Shown here: positions 48,031-57,077 of the stretch, piece after piece
Layout of the letters: each line of letters begins with the position of its first letter
Position numbering within the stretch: the stretch's first letter is position 1
NCBI RefSeq assembly: GCF_900112455.1
Contig: NZ_FOLT01000005.1
Location: 80,978-144,977, forward strand
Source: Alkalibacterium subtropicum
Lineage (GTDB): Bacteria; Bacillota; Bacilli; Lactobacillales; Carnobacteriaceae_A
Direction of reading: 5' to 3'
DNA: 64,000 bases
Notes under the pieces: model-generated
The model's database searches: none
The model's input: the letters and a program-made list of their open reading frames with translations, nothing else
What the model was told of the DNA's origin: nothing
Made by a program: the position numbers and the translations under genes

Positions 48031-48254
48031 ACCATTATAGTCATGTTCTTTTTCTGCCCCACACACATGGGTCAGCTCAAGCGCTACCGCTTATTTCATA
48101 CTGATGAACGCATCCAGTTCCTTGCTCCTTAGCGCATCCGTGATACGCCTTCTTTTATTTTCACGTTTTATTCTGGTAAAATGGTTTTATCTTGTCATTC
48201 ATTTGACCGCGTTACATATATCTTCATTCTTTTGGACGAAGGAGAAACCATTCA

Positions 48255-49115
48255 ATGAAAAATCATGAACAAACCAGCCGGCTCCAGATCATCGACTGGC
48301 TGCTGCGTCTACTTAAGGGCATGCTGATCGGTTCAGGAGCCATCCTTCCAGGTGTCAGCGGCGGTGCCCTGGCAGCGGTTTTCGGTCTGTACGAACCCCT
48401 CATACTATTCATTTCGGACATCACTAACGCATTCTTCAAATGGGTCCGTTACTTTTTACCCGTCGGTATCGGTGGACTTTTAGGCGTGTTCGTCTTATCT
48501 TATCCGCTGGATTTCGGACTGCAATACTACCCGGTACATGTGCTTTGGGCATTTATAGGTGCCATACTTGGAACATTGCCTACTTTATACCGGGAAGCAG
48601 GTAAAAACGGACGGCGCGCCCGTCATGTTTTTTTAGCGGTGCTGACGGCCGTCATCATGTTTATCCTTTTGCTATGGGCCAATGAAAATCTGGACTTACA
48701 GGTGGAACAGAACCTTCTGACCTGGTTACTTTCAGGAGCCATTTTCGCGTCCGGCTTTATTGTGCCGGGACTTAGCCCGTCGAACTTTCTTATCTATCTG
48801 AACCTTTACCAGCCTTTGACTGAGGCTATCCGTCTGCTGAACTTTTCCATACTAGTTCCGGTGGCTATAGGCGCCGTCCTTTGTGTTTTTCTGTTTGCAA
48901 AGGCGATAAGATATTTGCTGAAAATCGCCTACGCAGCCGTTTTTCATTTCGTCTTCGGTGTCGTCGTTGCTTCTACCGCGATCATTACCCCTTCGATCGA
49001 CATGTACGCTGATCTGGCGGCACTGGATTATGGTCTTGTTATCCTGCTCTTTCTTGGAGGACTAGCCCTCGGGTTGTGGATGGGCCGGCTGGAAAACACT
49101 TATAAGCCAACCTAA
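48255..49115 (+). CDS. DUF368 membrane protein, PopT-like
   Basis: 286 residues with about eight to nine membrane segments. The two family signatures are present: GSGAILPGVSGGALAAVFGLYEPL near the start and FIVPGLSPSNFLIYLNLYQPL near residue 180, forming an inverted internal repeat. DUF368 proteins include PopT, which recycles undecaprenyl phosphate across the membrane for peptidoglycan and teichoic acid synthesis; by family this is the likely role. GAAGGAGAAACCATTCA precedes the ATG. Confidence 0.82.
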   Translation: MKNHEQTSRLQIIDWLLRLLKGMLIGSGAILPGVSGGALAAVFGLYEPLILFISDITNAFFKWVRYFLPVGIGGLLGVFVLSYPLDFGLQYYPVHVLWAFIGAILGTLPTLYREAGKNGRRARHVFLAVLTAVIMFILLLWANENLDLQVEQNLLTWLLSGAIFASGFIVPGLSPSNFLIYLNLYQPLTEAIRLLNFSILVPVAIGAVLCVFLFAKAIRYLLKIAYAAVFHFVFGVVVASTAIITPSIDMYADLAALDYGLVILLFLGGLALGLWMGRLENTYKPT

Positions 49116-49154
49116 GAGTGTTTAGTGTGATCACGCGCTCTTCCAACAACATAA

Positions 49155-49200
49155 TTAAAAAGCCCTGTGTCGTTACCTGTCGATAAGGGGCTTTACATTT
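49155..49200 (+). terminator. Possible terminator after the DUF368 gene
   Basis: AAAAGCCC and GGGGCTTT can pair around a 26-base loop; the tail is ACATTTG, so efficiency is uncertain. Confidence 0.4.
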
Positions 49201-49282
49201 GCAGACTCGAAGATTTGTGGCTTGAGCGTTCGTTTTTTATTCTTATGACGAGATAACAGTCTATCCGAATATGTATAAAACG

Positions 49283-49319
49283 GCAAAAAAAAGATGCCCT
49301 TATAATAAGGAACATCTCT
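49283..49319 (-). terminator. Terminator of the SRP RNA transcript
   Basis: AGATGTTCCTTAT and ATAAGGGCATCT pair and lead into eight T on the minus strand. Confidence 0.85.
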
Positions 49320-49351
49320 ATCTATGAATAGGTTTAAAGTATTCATGGCTA

Positions 49352-49452
49352 TGTATTCACATAACACATGGAGGAGCGATACTTAGTGCTGCTTCCTTCC
49401 GGACCTGACACGGTTCATATGCCCGCCATTGTCATGTGGCCTCTCGGCACTT
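49352..49452 (-). ncRNA. ffs: Signal recognition particle RNA, small bacterial type
   Basis: The conserved apical domain GTCAGGTCCGGAAGGAAGCA lies in the middle, flanked by GGCGGGCATATGAACC and CACTAAGTATCGC; outer arms CACATGACA and TGTTATGTG close the rod. A TATAAT box (49453-49458) stands just upstream and a terminator lies downstream. Binds Ffh for membrane targeting. As in other Bacilli it is on the dnaX strand, upstream of dnaX, here with the DUF368 gene in between. Exact ends are estimates. Confidence 0.93.
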
Positions 49453-49492
49453 ATTATAATAGCACAGGCGGAAACTTATTTCCAGTGGAAAT

Positions 49493-49699
49493 TTAAAAAG
49501 AACAACTCACACCGTTAATTTTTTGAATGATTTTTGAACTGCTTCTCGATGCAGCTACAGGTAACACTAAAAATACAGCTAGCAGTACAAACGCCGTTGT
49601 CAGTCCTGATTCAGGTAAAAAATATACGATACCTTGAAGGATCAGGAAATACAAAACATAAAATCCGATGCTGAACGCCGGACACATCAATCGTTTCAT
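49493..49699 (-). CDS. Small two-helix membrane protein
   Basis: 68 residues from MKRLMCPAFSIGFYVLY. Two hydrophobic helices (about 8-27 and 33-52) and a polar C-terminal tail SRSSSKIIQKINGVSC. Not recognised. A much longer frame opens at 49831, but AAGGAGGGACTATA directly precedes the ATG at 49699, and the longer version would overlap the GNAT gene. Confidence 0.68.
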   Translation of the reverse strand: MKRLMCPAFSIGFYVLYFLILQGIVYFLPESGLTTAFVLLAVFLVLPVAASRSSSKIIQKINGVSCSF

Positions 49700-49805
49700 T
49701 ATAGTCCCTCCTTGATTCACTAGCATTCTATCACAAGGTAGCCGCAGTATCCAGGCTTTATCAGAGGACCGCGAGTAAAAGAACCGGTTTTGTCTTCTCC
49801 TGAAC

Positions 49806-50384
49806 TTATTGTTTTTTATGCATCTGTTCATACTCTTTTTTTAGAATAGAGTAATACACATCATTGAAGTATTCACCGTTCTTCCATTTCCCTACATGAC
49901 GCATCACGCCTTCCTTCTGCATCCCCAAGCGGCGCATGACTCTGCCCGAAGCTTCGTTCCGTTCATCATGAAGAGCAGCAACGCAGTCCAAATTCAGTAC
50001 ATTAAATGCATAGTCCAATAACGCTTCACCGGCCTCAGTCATATATCCCTTCCCCTGAAATGCTTTGTTCAAAACATATCCCAGGATCGCCCGGTGGTTC
50101 TCATCCTTAACTCTTAAATCGATCGTTCCGATCAGTTTCCCTGTCCCCTTCAATACAATGCCGAATTTACCCAATGGATCTCTCATGAAATGCACAATGA
50201 TTGCTTCTTCCGTCATTTCAAGGGACCTGTGCTGGTCGAAAACAAAATAGGCGGTTTCTTTATCTGACGCATATTCATACATATCTTCTTTATCATCGAG
50301 AGAAACGGGTCTTAATTCAAGTCTTTCTGTTTCGATCATTCGATGTCTTGCCATCTTTAATTGGATCGTGTTTATTTTAATCAT
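49806..50384 (-). CDS. RimJ/RimL-type GNAT acetyltransferase
   Basis: About 190 residues. The GNAT core has TERLELRPVSLDDKEDMYEYASD at the start, GTIDLRVKDENHRAILGYVLNKAFQGKGYMTEA (acetyl-CoA loop QGKGYM) and LHDERNEASGRVMRRLGM. Such enzymes acetylate N-terminal amines or ribosomal proteins; the target is unknown. Start is unsure: TAGGAG touches the ATG at 50384, so translation may begin at an ATG at 50351 or 50339. Confidence 0.82.
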   Translation of the reverse strand: MIKINTIQLKMARHRMIETERLELRPVSLDDKEDMYEYASDKETAYFVFDQHRSLEMTEEAIIVHFMRDPLGKFGIVLKGTGKLIGTIDLRVKDENHRAILGYVLNKAFQGKGYMTEAGEALLDYAFNVLNLDCVAALHDERNEASGRVMRRLGMQKEGVMRHVGKWKNGEYFNDVYYSILKKEYEQMHKKQ

Positions 50385-50570
50385 CTCCTATATCAGTGAC
50401 TTTTTCAGTAACATTCTAATCATATTCTAATTGAAAAGGCTTTATTCTAGCAATGTATTTATTTTCAGAAAACATCATGAAAAGAGTTGACGATTCCGTT
50501 TAATAGGATTATAATACGTTCTGTTGGAAACATCACATGCCTAACAATTAAATTGAAAGAAGGAGTTTGC

Positions 50571-51290
50571 ATGACTGTGACAAGCCTTGCTGTCGCTTTA
50601 GGTTTTACATTTATTCATATAGGATCCAGACATTTTAAATTACGCGTCTTTACAGTGAATCAGTTTACATCGTTTGTTGGAGGAATATCTCTTGCCTATG
50701 TTTTCTTCCATCTTATTCCCACGATCAGAACCTATGAACATGAAGTGATGGAATCGTTCCATATTAGTGCAACGAATGCCTCTCACGTCATTTTCGGTTC
50801 GATGCTTCTGGGGATCATCATCTTCTATTTCCTGGAAGTAGCTTTAAAATCTTCCCGACTCAAGCTGATGAAAAATACGCAACCTTCTACCGGCATGTTC
50901 TGGGCACAAATCGGCTCATATTTTATGTATAACTTCATTATCGGTATTCTTTTAACGACACAGCAATTTCAGTCTTCAGTCACTGCTTTATTCTACCTGG
51001 TCGCTATCGGCATCCATTTCCTGACCAACGACTGGGTCTTGAGACATCACTTCAAGTCATTATATGACAGTTATGGACTGAAGTTACTCGTTATCGGTGT
51101 ATTAGCCGGATTTGTCTTAGGCGCCAATCTCCATGTGTCACATTTATTTGTCGGTTTACTTGAAGCTTTCGTGGCCGGCGGGCTGACACTGAACGCTATC
51201 AAAGATGAATTACCCGCATGCCGGGGAACAGGATTGACTTCCTTCATGGTCGGTCTGTCACTGTATTCCGTTTTACTCTTAGCTTTATAA
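50571..51290 (+). CDS. ZIP-like integral membrane protein
   Basis: 239 residues with about seven to eight membrane segments. FTSFVGGISLAYVFFHLIP, a His-rich HFLTNDWVLRHHF and a late LLEAFVAGGLTLNAIKDELP recall ZIP metal transporters, but the canonical HEXPHEXGD-type metal motif is not seen, so metal transport is only a suggestion. GAAGGAGTTTGC before the ATG at 50571 overrides an earlier frame start at 50487. Followed by a good terminator. Confidence 0.65.
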   Translation: MTVTSLAVALGFTFIHIGSRHFKLRVFTVNQFTSFVGGISLAYVFFHLIPTIRTYEHEVMESFHISATNASHVIFGSMLLGIIIFYFLEVALKSSRLKLMKNTQPSTGMFWAQIGSYFMYNFIIGILLTTQQFQSSVTALFYLVAIGIHFLTNDWVLRHHFKSLYDSYGLKLLVIGVLAGFVLGANLHVSHLFVGLLEAFVAGGLTLNAIKDELPACRGTGLTSFMVGLSLYSVLLLAL

Positions 51291-51298
51291 TTCAAATG

Positions 51299-51331
51299 CA
51301 AAAGCCGGGGATCAGCTCTCCGGCTTTTTTA
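51299..51331 (+). terminator. Terminator after the ZIP-like gene
   Basis: AAAAGCCGG/CCGGCTTTTTT stem and T-run on the plus strand; also usable by the convergent gene. Confidence 0.88.
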
Positions 51332-51832
51332 TATCTCCTCGTTTTTTTCCTTTCCACTATTGAAAAATCCTATTACCTCCCATTTCCACATTTCTGATTT
51401 CCTTCTTAGTTTACTCTGCATGGTTACAATACTAAACCAGGTGCCATACAGCAGGAGCAAGGAAAGAAAGAATTTCAACCCATTTAAAATAGTATGAGAT
51501 AAAGTCATATATCTTGTAATTAAAGACATAATGATCGGTGCAGCCAGATAAGTAATAATAATACTGGATACGATTAAGTAAAACCCGTCTTTCAAAAAAT
51601 CACTTAATGAATAATGATAGATCGTGTCCATTATTCCAAAAATAATCAATTCTATAAGAATAAAGGCAACCACCACAAACGACATGAAAATATAATTGAA
51701 ATCTTCTGATAAGAGCAGTAATAGTACAATAAACGAAGGTAATGCAAACAGCGCCTTATATCTCTTGTTCTTATCCTGCTCATTCGATTCACTGTATTTT
51801 AATATAATTCTCACCCCATTCTCATTATACAC
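51329..51832 (-). CDS. Four-helix membrane protein, unknown
   Basis: Up to 167 residues with four hydrophobic helices (about 28-44, 48-68, 83-104, 118-138) and charged ends. No family recognised. The GTG at 51832 is doubtful: a TATAAT box overlaps codons 2-4 and the only good ribosome site, GGGGTGAG, lies within the first seven codons, so the true start may be a rare codon near 51800. Transcribed alone. Confidence 0.55.
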   Translation of the reverse strand: MYNENGVRIILKYSESNEQDKNKRYKALFALPSFIVLLLLLSEDFNYIFMSFVVVAFILIELIIFGIMDTIYHYSLSDFLKDGFYLIVSSIIITYLAAPIIMSLITRYMTLSHTILNGLKFFLSLLLLYGTWFSIVTMQSKLRRKSEMWKWEVIGFFNSGKEKNEEI

Positions 51833-51947
51833 AGAAGCCTATATTTTTTCCAGTATATATCCGAAATAAAGTAAGCCTTTTCAAATCCTTGTTTATCCTA
51901 TCCAATTTATGACTATCCTCTGAGAAAATTAAAAACAATAAAGTCGA

Positions 51948-52003
51948 AAAACCGCATCCCCAGTTCAGTAAGTCATTGACTTACTGAACCGGGGAACACG
52001 GCT
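51948..52003 (-). terminator. Long terminator after the ABC permease gene
   Basis: CCCCGGTTCAGTAAGTCA pairs with TGACTTACTGAACTGGGG almost perfectly, extended by GCCGTG/ATGCGG, with TTTTTC on the minus strand. Confidence 0.88.
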
Positions 52004-52077
52004 CTTTGAACATTTGTATGAGAGAACATGTGGGAAACATTCCACTGATACCTTTTACAAGGCTCTTTCTCTATTGA

Positions 52078-53355
52078 TTATGCCCGATTTCTAATGGCTT
52101 TTCGATTACTCTGCATGATATTCCAGGAACGTCTGATTGTTCCCAGCAAGTTTGTATCTGAATAAATCAGCACGTTGGAACGGTAGAACGCCAGGGAGAT
52201 CCCAGAAATCAGAACGGCGAACACGACTGTTCCGGCGATAGACAACCAGACCCCCAGGGTCGACACTGTATCGGCCGCTATCCTGAATGGCATGACAAAT
52301 GGTGTAAATAGGGGAATATATGAGAATACTGATACAAACAAATTATCTGGGGCCGTAAAGGCAAACATCCCGACATAAAAACCTGTTAGTGCCATGAAGA
52401 CGATCGGCGTGACTGCCTTGTTCACATCTTCCATTTTAGTGGCCAGTGATCCGAAGAATGCGGCCAGAACCACATACATCAATACCCCTACAATAAAGAA
52501 GATGATCGTGTAACCCATCAGTTCCTGGAAGACAGCAGCGAGATCTATACCGCCAATGACTTCCTGTACCATTTCAGAATCTCTGAAGTATATATATGCG
52601 CCGAAACCGACTACCGCATATATAACTATCTGAGTCAGTAAAACGAGCATCACCCCTGTCAATTTACCAAAGAAATGATTTGTTGCACTGGCACTGGATA
52701 AGATGATCTCCATGATACGTGTTCCTTTTTCATTTGCTACTTCTTCAGCAATGATACCGGCATACGTCATAATGAAAATCATAATGGCTATACTGACAAA
52801 ATAGGCTCCGCCCTGCTGGACCATGCGGTCTGAAAAGGCTTCTTCCGTTACAGTTCCTTCATCTACATTAACGAACCGCTGGTCAAGCATCGCCGGCTCA
52901 GACAATGCCATCACTTCTTCCGGTGCCAGGTCGAGCTGATCCGCTCTCAGCATCGACTGATAATTCGTCAGTGCTTCCTGAATCAGCGACGACTGATCAG
53001 ACAATTCATTCGTGTGGACAAATTCTGCCTGAACCGTCCCTTCAACTACTTCAGCAGTAATGTACCCGCCGATCGATTCATCCAGCAGTGCCTCTTCTGC
53101 AGCTTCTTCAGTATCGATATTGTCACTGACCTCAAAGCTCCATTGCTCGTTAGAAAAAAGCTGATCGATTCCTTCCTCTTCTGATATCACTGCAATCGGT
53201 ACATCTGGGGCTGCCTGTTCCTCCTGAGAGAAGTAATACGTCAGACCGGCAATGAACGCTATAACGATGAGCGGTGACAGTACCATAACGAGAAAGCCGA
53301 TTGACTTGACATTCTTCTTGTATACTTCTTTCGTAATCACCCAATATTTACTCAT
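52078..53355 (-). CDS. ABC transporter permease (NatB/YhaP type)
   Basis: About 425 residues from MSKYWVITKEVYKKNVKSIGF. One membrane helix near the N terminus, a large extracytoplasmic domain (about residues 45-185) and five to six helices in the C-terminal half, with GTRIMEIILSSASATNHFFGKL, the ABC-2 signature region. Relatives export sodium or antimicrobial peptides. Overlaps the ATPase stop by 8 bases; an earlier frame start at 53448 would lie inside the ATPase gene. Confidence 0.86.
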   Translation of the reverse strand: MSKYWVITKEVYKKNVKSIGFLVMVLSPLIVIAFIAGLTYYFSQEEQAAPDVPIAVISEEEGIDQLFSNEQWSFEVSDNIDTEEAAEEALLDESIGGYITAEVVEGTVQAEFVHTNELSDQSSLIQEALTNYQSMLRADQLDLAPEEVMALSEPAMLDQRFVNVDEGTVTEEAFSDRMVQQGGAYFVSIAIMIFIMTYAGIIAEEVANEKGTRIMEIILSSASATNHFFGKLTGVMLVLLTQIVIYAVVGFGAYIYFRDSEMVQEVIGGIDLAAVFQELMGYTIIFFIVGVLMYVVLAAFFGSLATKMEDVNKAVTPIVFMALTGFYVGMFAFTAPDNLFVSVFSYIPLFTPFVMPFRIAADTVSTLGVWLSIAGTVVFAVLISGISLAFYRSNVLIYSDTNLLGTIRRSWNIMQSNRKAIRNRA

Positions 53356-54247
53356 TCTTTTCACCAGCCAATCGTTTAAATATTTCTTCCAGTGTCGGGG
53401 GCTGCTGACTGAATGTTGGGATGTAGCCATTCTTAGTTGCGGCATCAAAGATAGCTTTGCCGTCTTCCGTTTCAGTCAGATAGGCCACGTCAATACCATC
53501 GTTCGTTTTTTCGACCCTTTGTACACCAGGGAACTGGCGCAGTTCTTCTGGAGTCAATTCGGACTCTAAAAACAGTTTTGTTCGTCCGAACTGCTGACGG
53601 ATGTCTTTCACCGTTCCATTTAGAACGGGTCTGCCGTTTTTCAGCATGATGAGACTGTTACACAGTTCTTCCACATTGTTCATATTGTGGCTTGAAAAGA
53701 TAATACTTGCACCATTCGCCTGGGCCTCTCGGATACCGTCTTCAAGCAGTTCGGCGTTGACAGGATCCAGTCCACTGAACGGTTCATCAAGGATGATGAG
53801 TTCCGGCTGGTGGATCAATGTCGATATCAGCTGGACTTTCTGCTGATTCCCTTTAGACAGGGTCTTGACTTTATCTGTCTTTTTACCCTTGACCTCGAAT
53901 TTTTCCAGCCAGTGGTCGATCAGCGGCTTGATCTCGCTTTTTTTCTTCCCGCGCAGTTGTGCAAAATAAAGGAGCTGATTTTCAACTGAGACTTTAGGAT
54001 ACAGTCCGCGTTCTTCAGGCAGATAACCTATTTTGTTGAACGTCTTTGTTGTCAGGTACCGTTCGTTCCAGTGGACGTGACCTTTATCAGGGGTCAATAA
54101 ATTCAGGATAATACGAAACGTTGTCGTCTTGCCTGCACCGTTCTGACCGATCAGGCCCATGATTTCACCGGGCTTGATAGTAAAATTCAAGTCATCCACT
54201 GCAGTGAGCGACCCAAACGTTTTCGTCAGATCTTTAACTTCTAGCAT
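53348..54247 (-). CDS. ABC transporter ATP-binding protein (NatA/YhaQ type)
   Basis: 299 residues. Walker A GQNGAGKTT, signature LSKGNQQKV, Walker B ELIILDEPFSGLDPVN and the H-loop IFSSHNMN. The C-terminal tail after residue 215 is typical of ABC-2 exporters. Works with the overlapping permease gene. Substrate unknown. Confidence 0.92.
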   Translation of the reverse strand: MLEVKDLTKTFGSLTAVDDLNFTIKPGEIMGLIGQNGAGKTTTFRIILNLLTPDKGHVHWNERYLTTKTFNKIGYLPEERGLYPKVSVENQLLYFAQLRGKKKSEIKPLIDHWLEKFEVKGKKTDKVKTLSKGNQQKVQLISTLIHQPELIILDEPFSGLDPVNAELLEDGIREAQANGASIIFSSHNMNNVEELCNSLIMLKNGRPVLNGTVKDIRQQFGRTKLFLESELTPEELRQFPGVQRVEKTNDGIDVAYLTETEDGKAIFDAATKNGYIPTFSQQPPTLEEIFKRLAGEKNE

Positions 54248-54421
54248 GTCTCTCCTTCTTTCTCTGTTTGTATGTAGTGTTCTCCAGTGTAAAAATGAGA
54301 ACAGTTATATTGTATAATAATTCACGTGTGAATGCATCCGTCTTAAGAACTATTTTTCACTTTTTCGTCACAATTAGAGGTAAATAAGAGGTGCCGTCTT
54401 TGATGGAACCATGGCCTGATT

Positions 54422-55009
54422 TCAGCCCATCCGCTTATAATAGATCCAGCCTGAATAAAGACCGGGAATAGCGATCCAGGAGAGAATACCGTACTTAACT
54501 ATTTCTTCCAGTTCGATATTAAGAAAGTAAGCAATAATCATTACGAGGATAATGGGAAATGTAATATAGCCCAGCCATTTGTGAGCGGCTTTCCATGTTG
54601 CCTCATCCCGGACTGTCCAGGGCAGTCTCAGCCCCATATACCGGTTAAATGGCAGTTTCGGAGCGGTGTTGCCGATGATCCCCATGATTGACAGTGTTGT
54701 GATAAAGGCAAGACTATATTCGTTATCCGTCAGCAGTGATTCAGCAGCCGGGAACCAGATGAGAAATGAAAAGACTGCTGTAAAAAACAGAATAAACAAT
54801 CGGTTCAACCGGCGCATGGTCTTCACTTTTGGATTCGACTCAGATAACTGGGCGATTTTCGGTGTGTATATATCCATAAAACCCAGTCCAGCAATGATGC
54901 TCATTCCTATCAATATGAGACGCCACTGGTCCGCTTCTGCAAATAAACCCAGCCCAACAATCATCAAAGAAATAAGTGTGAGTGGCCAGACTACTATCGA
55001 TTTTTTCAT
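54422..55009 (-). CDS. SdpI-family immunity-like membrane protein
   Basis: 195 residues, six membrane segments, with the SdpI marks GNTAPKLPFNRYMGLRLPWTVRDEATWKAAHKWLG. In B. subtilis SdpI protects against the SdpC toxin and holds SdpR at the membrane. The start overlaps sdpR as ATGA. No sdpABC toxin genes are in the window. Confidence 0.85.
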   Translation of the reverse strand: MKKSIVVWPLTLISLMIVGLGLFAEADQWRLILIGMSIIAGLGFMDIYTPKIAQLSESNPKVKTMRRLNRLFILFFTAVFSFLIWFPAAESLLTDNEYSLAFITTLSIMGIIGNTAPKLPFNRYMGLRLPWTVRDEATWKAAHKWLGYITFPIILVMIIAYFLNIELEEIVKYGILSWIAIPGLYSGWIYYKRMG

Positions 55010-55275
55010 TCTTCATTCTCCTTTTCAAACAAATCCAAAAAGCCGCTTAATGTGTCCTGGAGTACCGTCAGGTTGATAGAGTAAATGCGGTACAGCCCTT
55101 TTTTCTCCACGCTCACCAGTTCCGCCTCTTTTAATAAGTCCAGATGTTTTGAGATAGCTGGTTTTGATATTTCAAACTGTTCAGCTATCTCTCCCGCCGT
55201 CATGTCTCTATCCCGTAACAGCCCCAGTATTTCTCTTCGGGTAGGGTCACTCAACGCTTTGAATACGCCACTCAT
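55006..55275 (-). CDS. ArsR/SdpR-type repressor
   Basis: 89-residue winged helix: FKALSDPTRREILGLLRDRDMTAGEIAEQFEISKPAISKHLDLLKEAELVSVEKKG. No metal-binding cysteines of ArsR sensors are present, which fits SdpR. A 20-bp operator lies right on the promoter. AGCAGG precedes the ATG. Confidence 0.88.
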   Translation of the reverse strand: MSGVFKALSDPTRREILGLLRDRDMTAGEIAEQFEISKPAISKHLDLLKEAELVSVEKKGLYRIYSINLTVLQDTLSGFLDLFEKENEE

Positions 55276-55300
55276 GTCATTGCCTGCTTTCCTACTATTT

Positions 55301-55320
55301 ATTTAACCAATTAGTTAAAT
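55301..55320. promoter_or_regulatory. Operator of the sdpR-sdpI pair
   Basis: ATTTAACCAATTAGTTAAAT is a 20-bp palindrome with one mismatched pair, just downstream of the -10 box and 25 bases before the sdpR ATG; autorepression is likely. Confidence 0.75.
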
Positions 55321-55322
55321 AT

Positions 55323-55351
55323 AATATATGTCATTTACCTGCTTTTGTCAA
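55323..55351 (-). promoter_or_regulatory. Promoter of the sdpR-sdpI pair
   Basis: TTGACA and TATATT on the minus strand, 17 bases apart. Confidence 0.75.
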
Positions 55352-55359
55352 CAGAAAAG

Positions 55360-55390
55360 AGAGGATGAGTCGACTCATCCTCTCTTTTCA
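55360..55390. terminator. Bidirectional terminator after the YjbQ gene
   Basis: GAGAGGATGAGTC and its exact complement form a 26-bp perfect palindrome with T-runs on both sides, 20 bases past the YjbQ stop. Confidence 0.85.
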
Positions 55391-55410
55391 GCTATATTCT
55401 AATGTCGGCC

Positions 55411-55815
55411 TCAGCCTTCCAGGATCTTCACATAAAACATCCGTTGTCTGGGACCGTCAAATTCTGTGAAGTATACGCTCTGCCAGGTGCCGAAAATCAG
55501 TTGCCCCTCATGAATAATGAGTAACTCACTGGCTCCGACAAGAGATGACTTCATATGCCCATCGGAATTACCTTCGCCATGGACAAAATAATCGTGATTC
55601 GGAAACGTGTCGTCAAGTGCCCGTTTGAGGTCTGTTTTCACATCCGGATCAGCATTTTCATTGATCGTTATACCGGCTGTTGTGTGCGGACAGTACACGA
55701 GCATCATGCCGTCCTTGACGCCGCTCTCTTTCAGAGCTTCATTCAGGTAAGAATCCAGCAGTTTGAATTCCTGCTTATCTTGCGTAGATAGAGAGAACTT
55801 TTTTAAATAACTCAT
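55411..55815 (-). CDS. YjbQ/UPF0047 family protein
   Basis: 134 residues with CPHTTAGITINENAD, FVHGEGNSDGHMKSSLVG and LIFGTWQSVYFTEFDGPR, the conserved His/Glu cluster of UPF0047. Some members show weak thiamine-phosphate synthase activity; physiological role unproven. AGGAGGAAATAGC precedes the ATG. Confidence 0.9.
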   Translation of the reverse strand: MSYLKKFSLSTQDKQEFKLLDSYLNEALKESGVKDGMMLVYCPHTTAGITINENADPDVKTDLKRALDDTFPNHDYFVHGEGNSDGHMKSSLVGASELLIIHEGQLIFGTWQSVYFTEFDGPRQRMFYVKILEG

Positions 55816-55868
55816 GCTATTTCCTCCTTCATCTTCTTGATTTAATCATAACGAATGCTGGGATCAAA

Positions 55869-55897
55869 TCCAAAGAGAAAGAATCGATCCTCTTTCT
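55869..55897 (-). terminator. Possible terminator after ilvE
   Basis: GAAAGA/TCTTTC stem followed by TCTTTGG on the minus strand; weak. Confidence 0.35.
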
Positions 55898-56912
55898 AGT
55901 CCACTTTCACGATCCATCCTTCAGGTGCTTTTACATCACCGAACTGGATTCCCACTAGTTCATTATACAACTGCATCGTTACCGGACCGACTTCCTTTTC
56001 AGAGTAAAACACGTGGAAGTCTTTCCCTACCTGCAGTCCGCCGATCGGTGCGACGATGGCAGCTGTTCCGCAGGCCCCCGCTTCTTTGAACTGATCAAGC
56101 TCGTCGATATAGACATCGCCTTCTTTGACGGTCAGGCCCAAGCGGTTTTCAGCCAGCCACATCAATGACCGTTTGGTTATACTGTTCAGGATGGAAGGCG
56201 ATTTAGGTGTAATAAACTCATCGTCATGGGTGATCCCGAAGAAGTTAGCCGCTCCGACTTCTTCGATCTTGGTCTGTGTGGCAGGATCAAGATAAACAGC
56301 ATCGCTAAACTGACGCTCCTTCGCTTCTTTACCCGGTAAAAGACTTGCCGCATAGTTCCCGCCGACTTTGGCAGCTCCCGTTCCTCTAGGAGCAGCACGG
56401 TCATACGTACTGACTATAAAATTCGAAGGCTGTAACCCGCCTTTGAAGTAAGAGCCGACAGGTATGACAAAGATAGAGAAGATATATTCTTCTGCCGCTT
56501 TGATTCCGATATTGTCTCCTACACCGATCACGAAGGGACGAATATATAAAGAACTCCCGGATCCGTAAGGAGGGATCCAGTCTTCATTCGCTTTGACCAC
56601 TTTTTTCACCGCATCCACAAAATCCTCTTCCGGATAACTGGGCATGAGCAGACGTTCACAGCTCTGTTTCATTCTTCTGGCATTCTCGTAGGGTCTGAAA
56701 AGATTGATCGAACCGTCTTTTGTTCGATAAGCTTTCATGCCTTCAAAACACTGCTGCCCATAGTGAAGTGCCGGAGAGCCCTCAGAAATGTGAAGCTTAT
56801 TGTCTGTTGTCAAAGACCCTTCGTCCCATTGACCTTCTTTATAGTGTGATATGAAACGGTAATCTGTTTTGATGTAGGAGAAGCCTAAGTTCTCCCAGTC
56901 AAGCTGTTTCAT
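55896..56912 (-). CDS. ilvE: Branched-chain amino acid aminotransferase
   Basis: PLP enzyme of fold type IV that transfers amino groups to and from Val, Leu and Ile. About 338 residues; [18 protein letters not shown], the PLP lysine in [21 protein letters not shown] and [12 protein letters not shown]. Start is uncertain: a TTG at 56945, an ATG at 56930 (with AAAAGG touching it) or the ATG at 56912, which best matches relatives. No other branched-chain genes nearby, so it may serve catabolism or flavour formation. Confidence 0.92.
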   Translation of the reverse strand: MKQLDWENLGFSYIKTDYRFISHYKEGQWDEGSLTTDNKLHISEGSPALHYGQQCFEGMKAYRTKDGSINLFRPYENARRMKQSCERLLMPSYPEEDFVDAVKKVVKANEDWIPPYGSGSSLYIRPFVIGVGDNIGIKAAEEYIFSIFVIPVGSYFKGGLQPSNFIVSTYDRAAPRGTGAAKVGGNYAASLLPGKEAKERQFSDAVYLDPATQTKIEEVGAANFFGITHDDEFITPKSPSILNSITKRSLMWLAENRLGLTVKEGDVYIDELDQFKEAGACGTAAIVAPIGGLQVGKDFHVFYSEKEVGPVTMQLYNELVGIQFGDVKAPEGWIVKVD

Positions 56913-57077
56913 TTTCTTGTCTTTTTGCATCCTTTTTATCCCCAATCTATTCCGCAGAATTTTCTTACGCTTTCTATTATACCAAAAATATTAGAAGATG
57001 TTTAATTTGACTAAGGTTAAACTATTCAGTCCGGATATGATAAACTGAAACAAAGTATATAAAAAGGATGATCAACT

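Noticed and set aside
54422..55275. Complete sdp toxin operon
   Set aside because: Only regulator and immunity-like genes are present; neighbours are an ABC exporter pair with its own unit and YjbQ.
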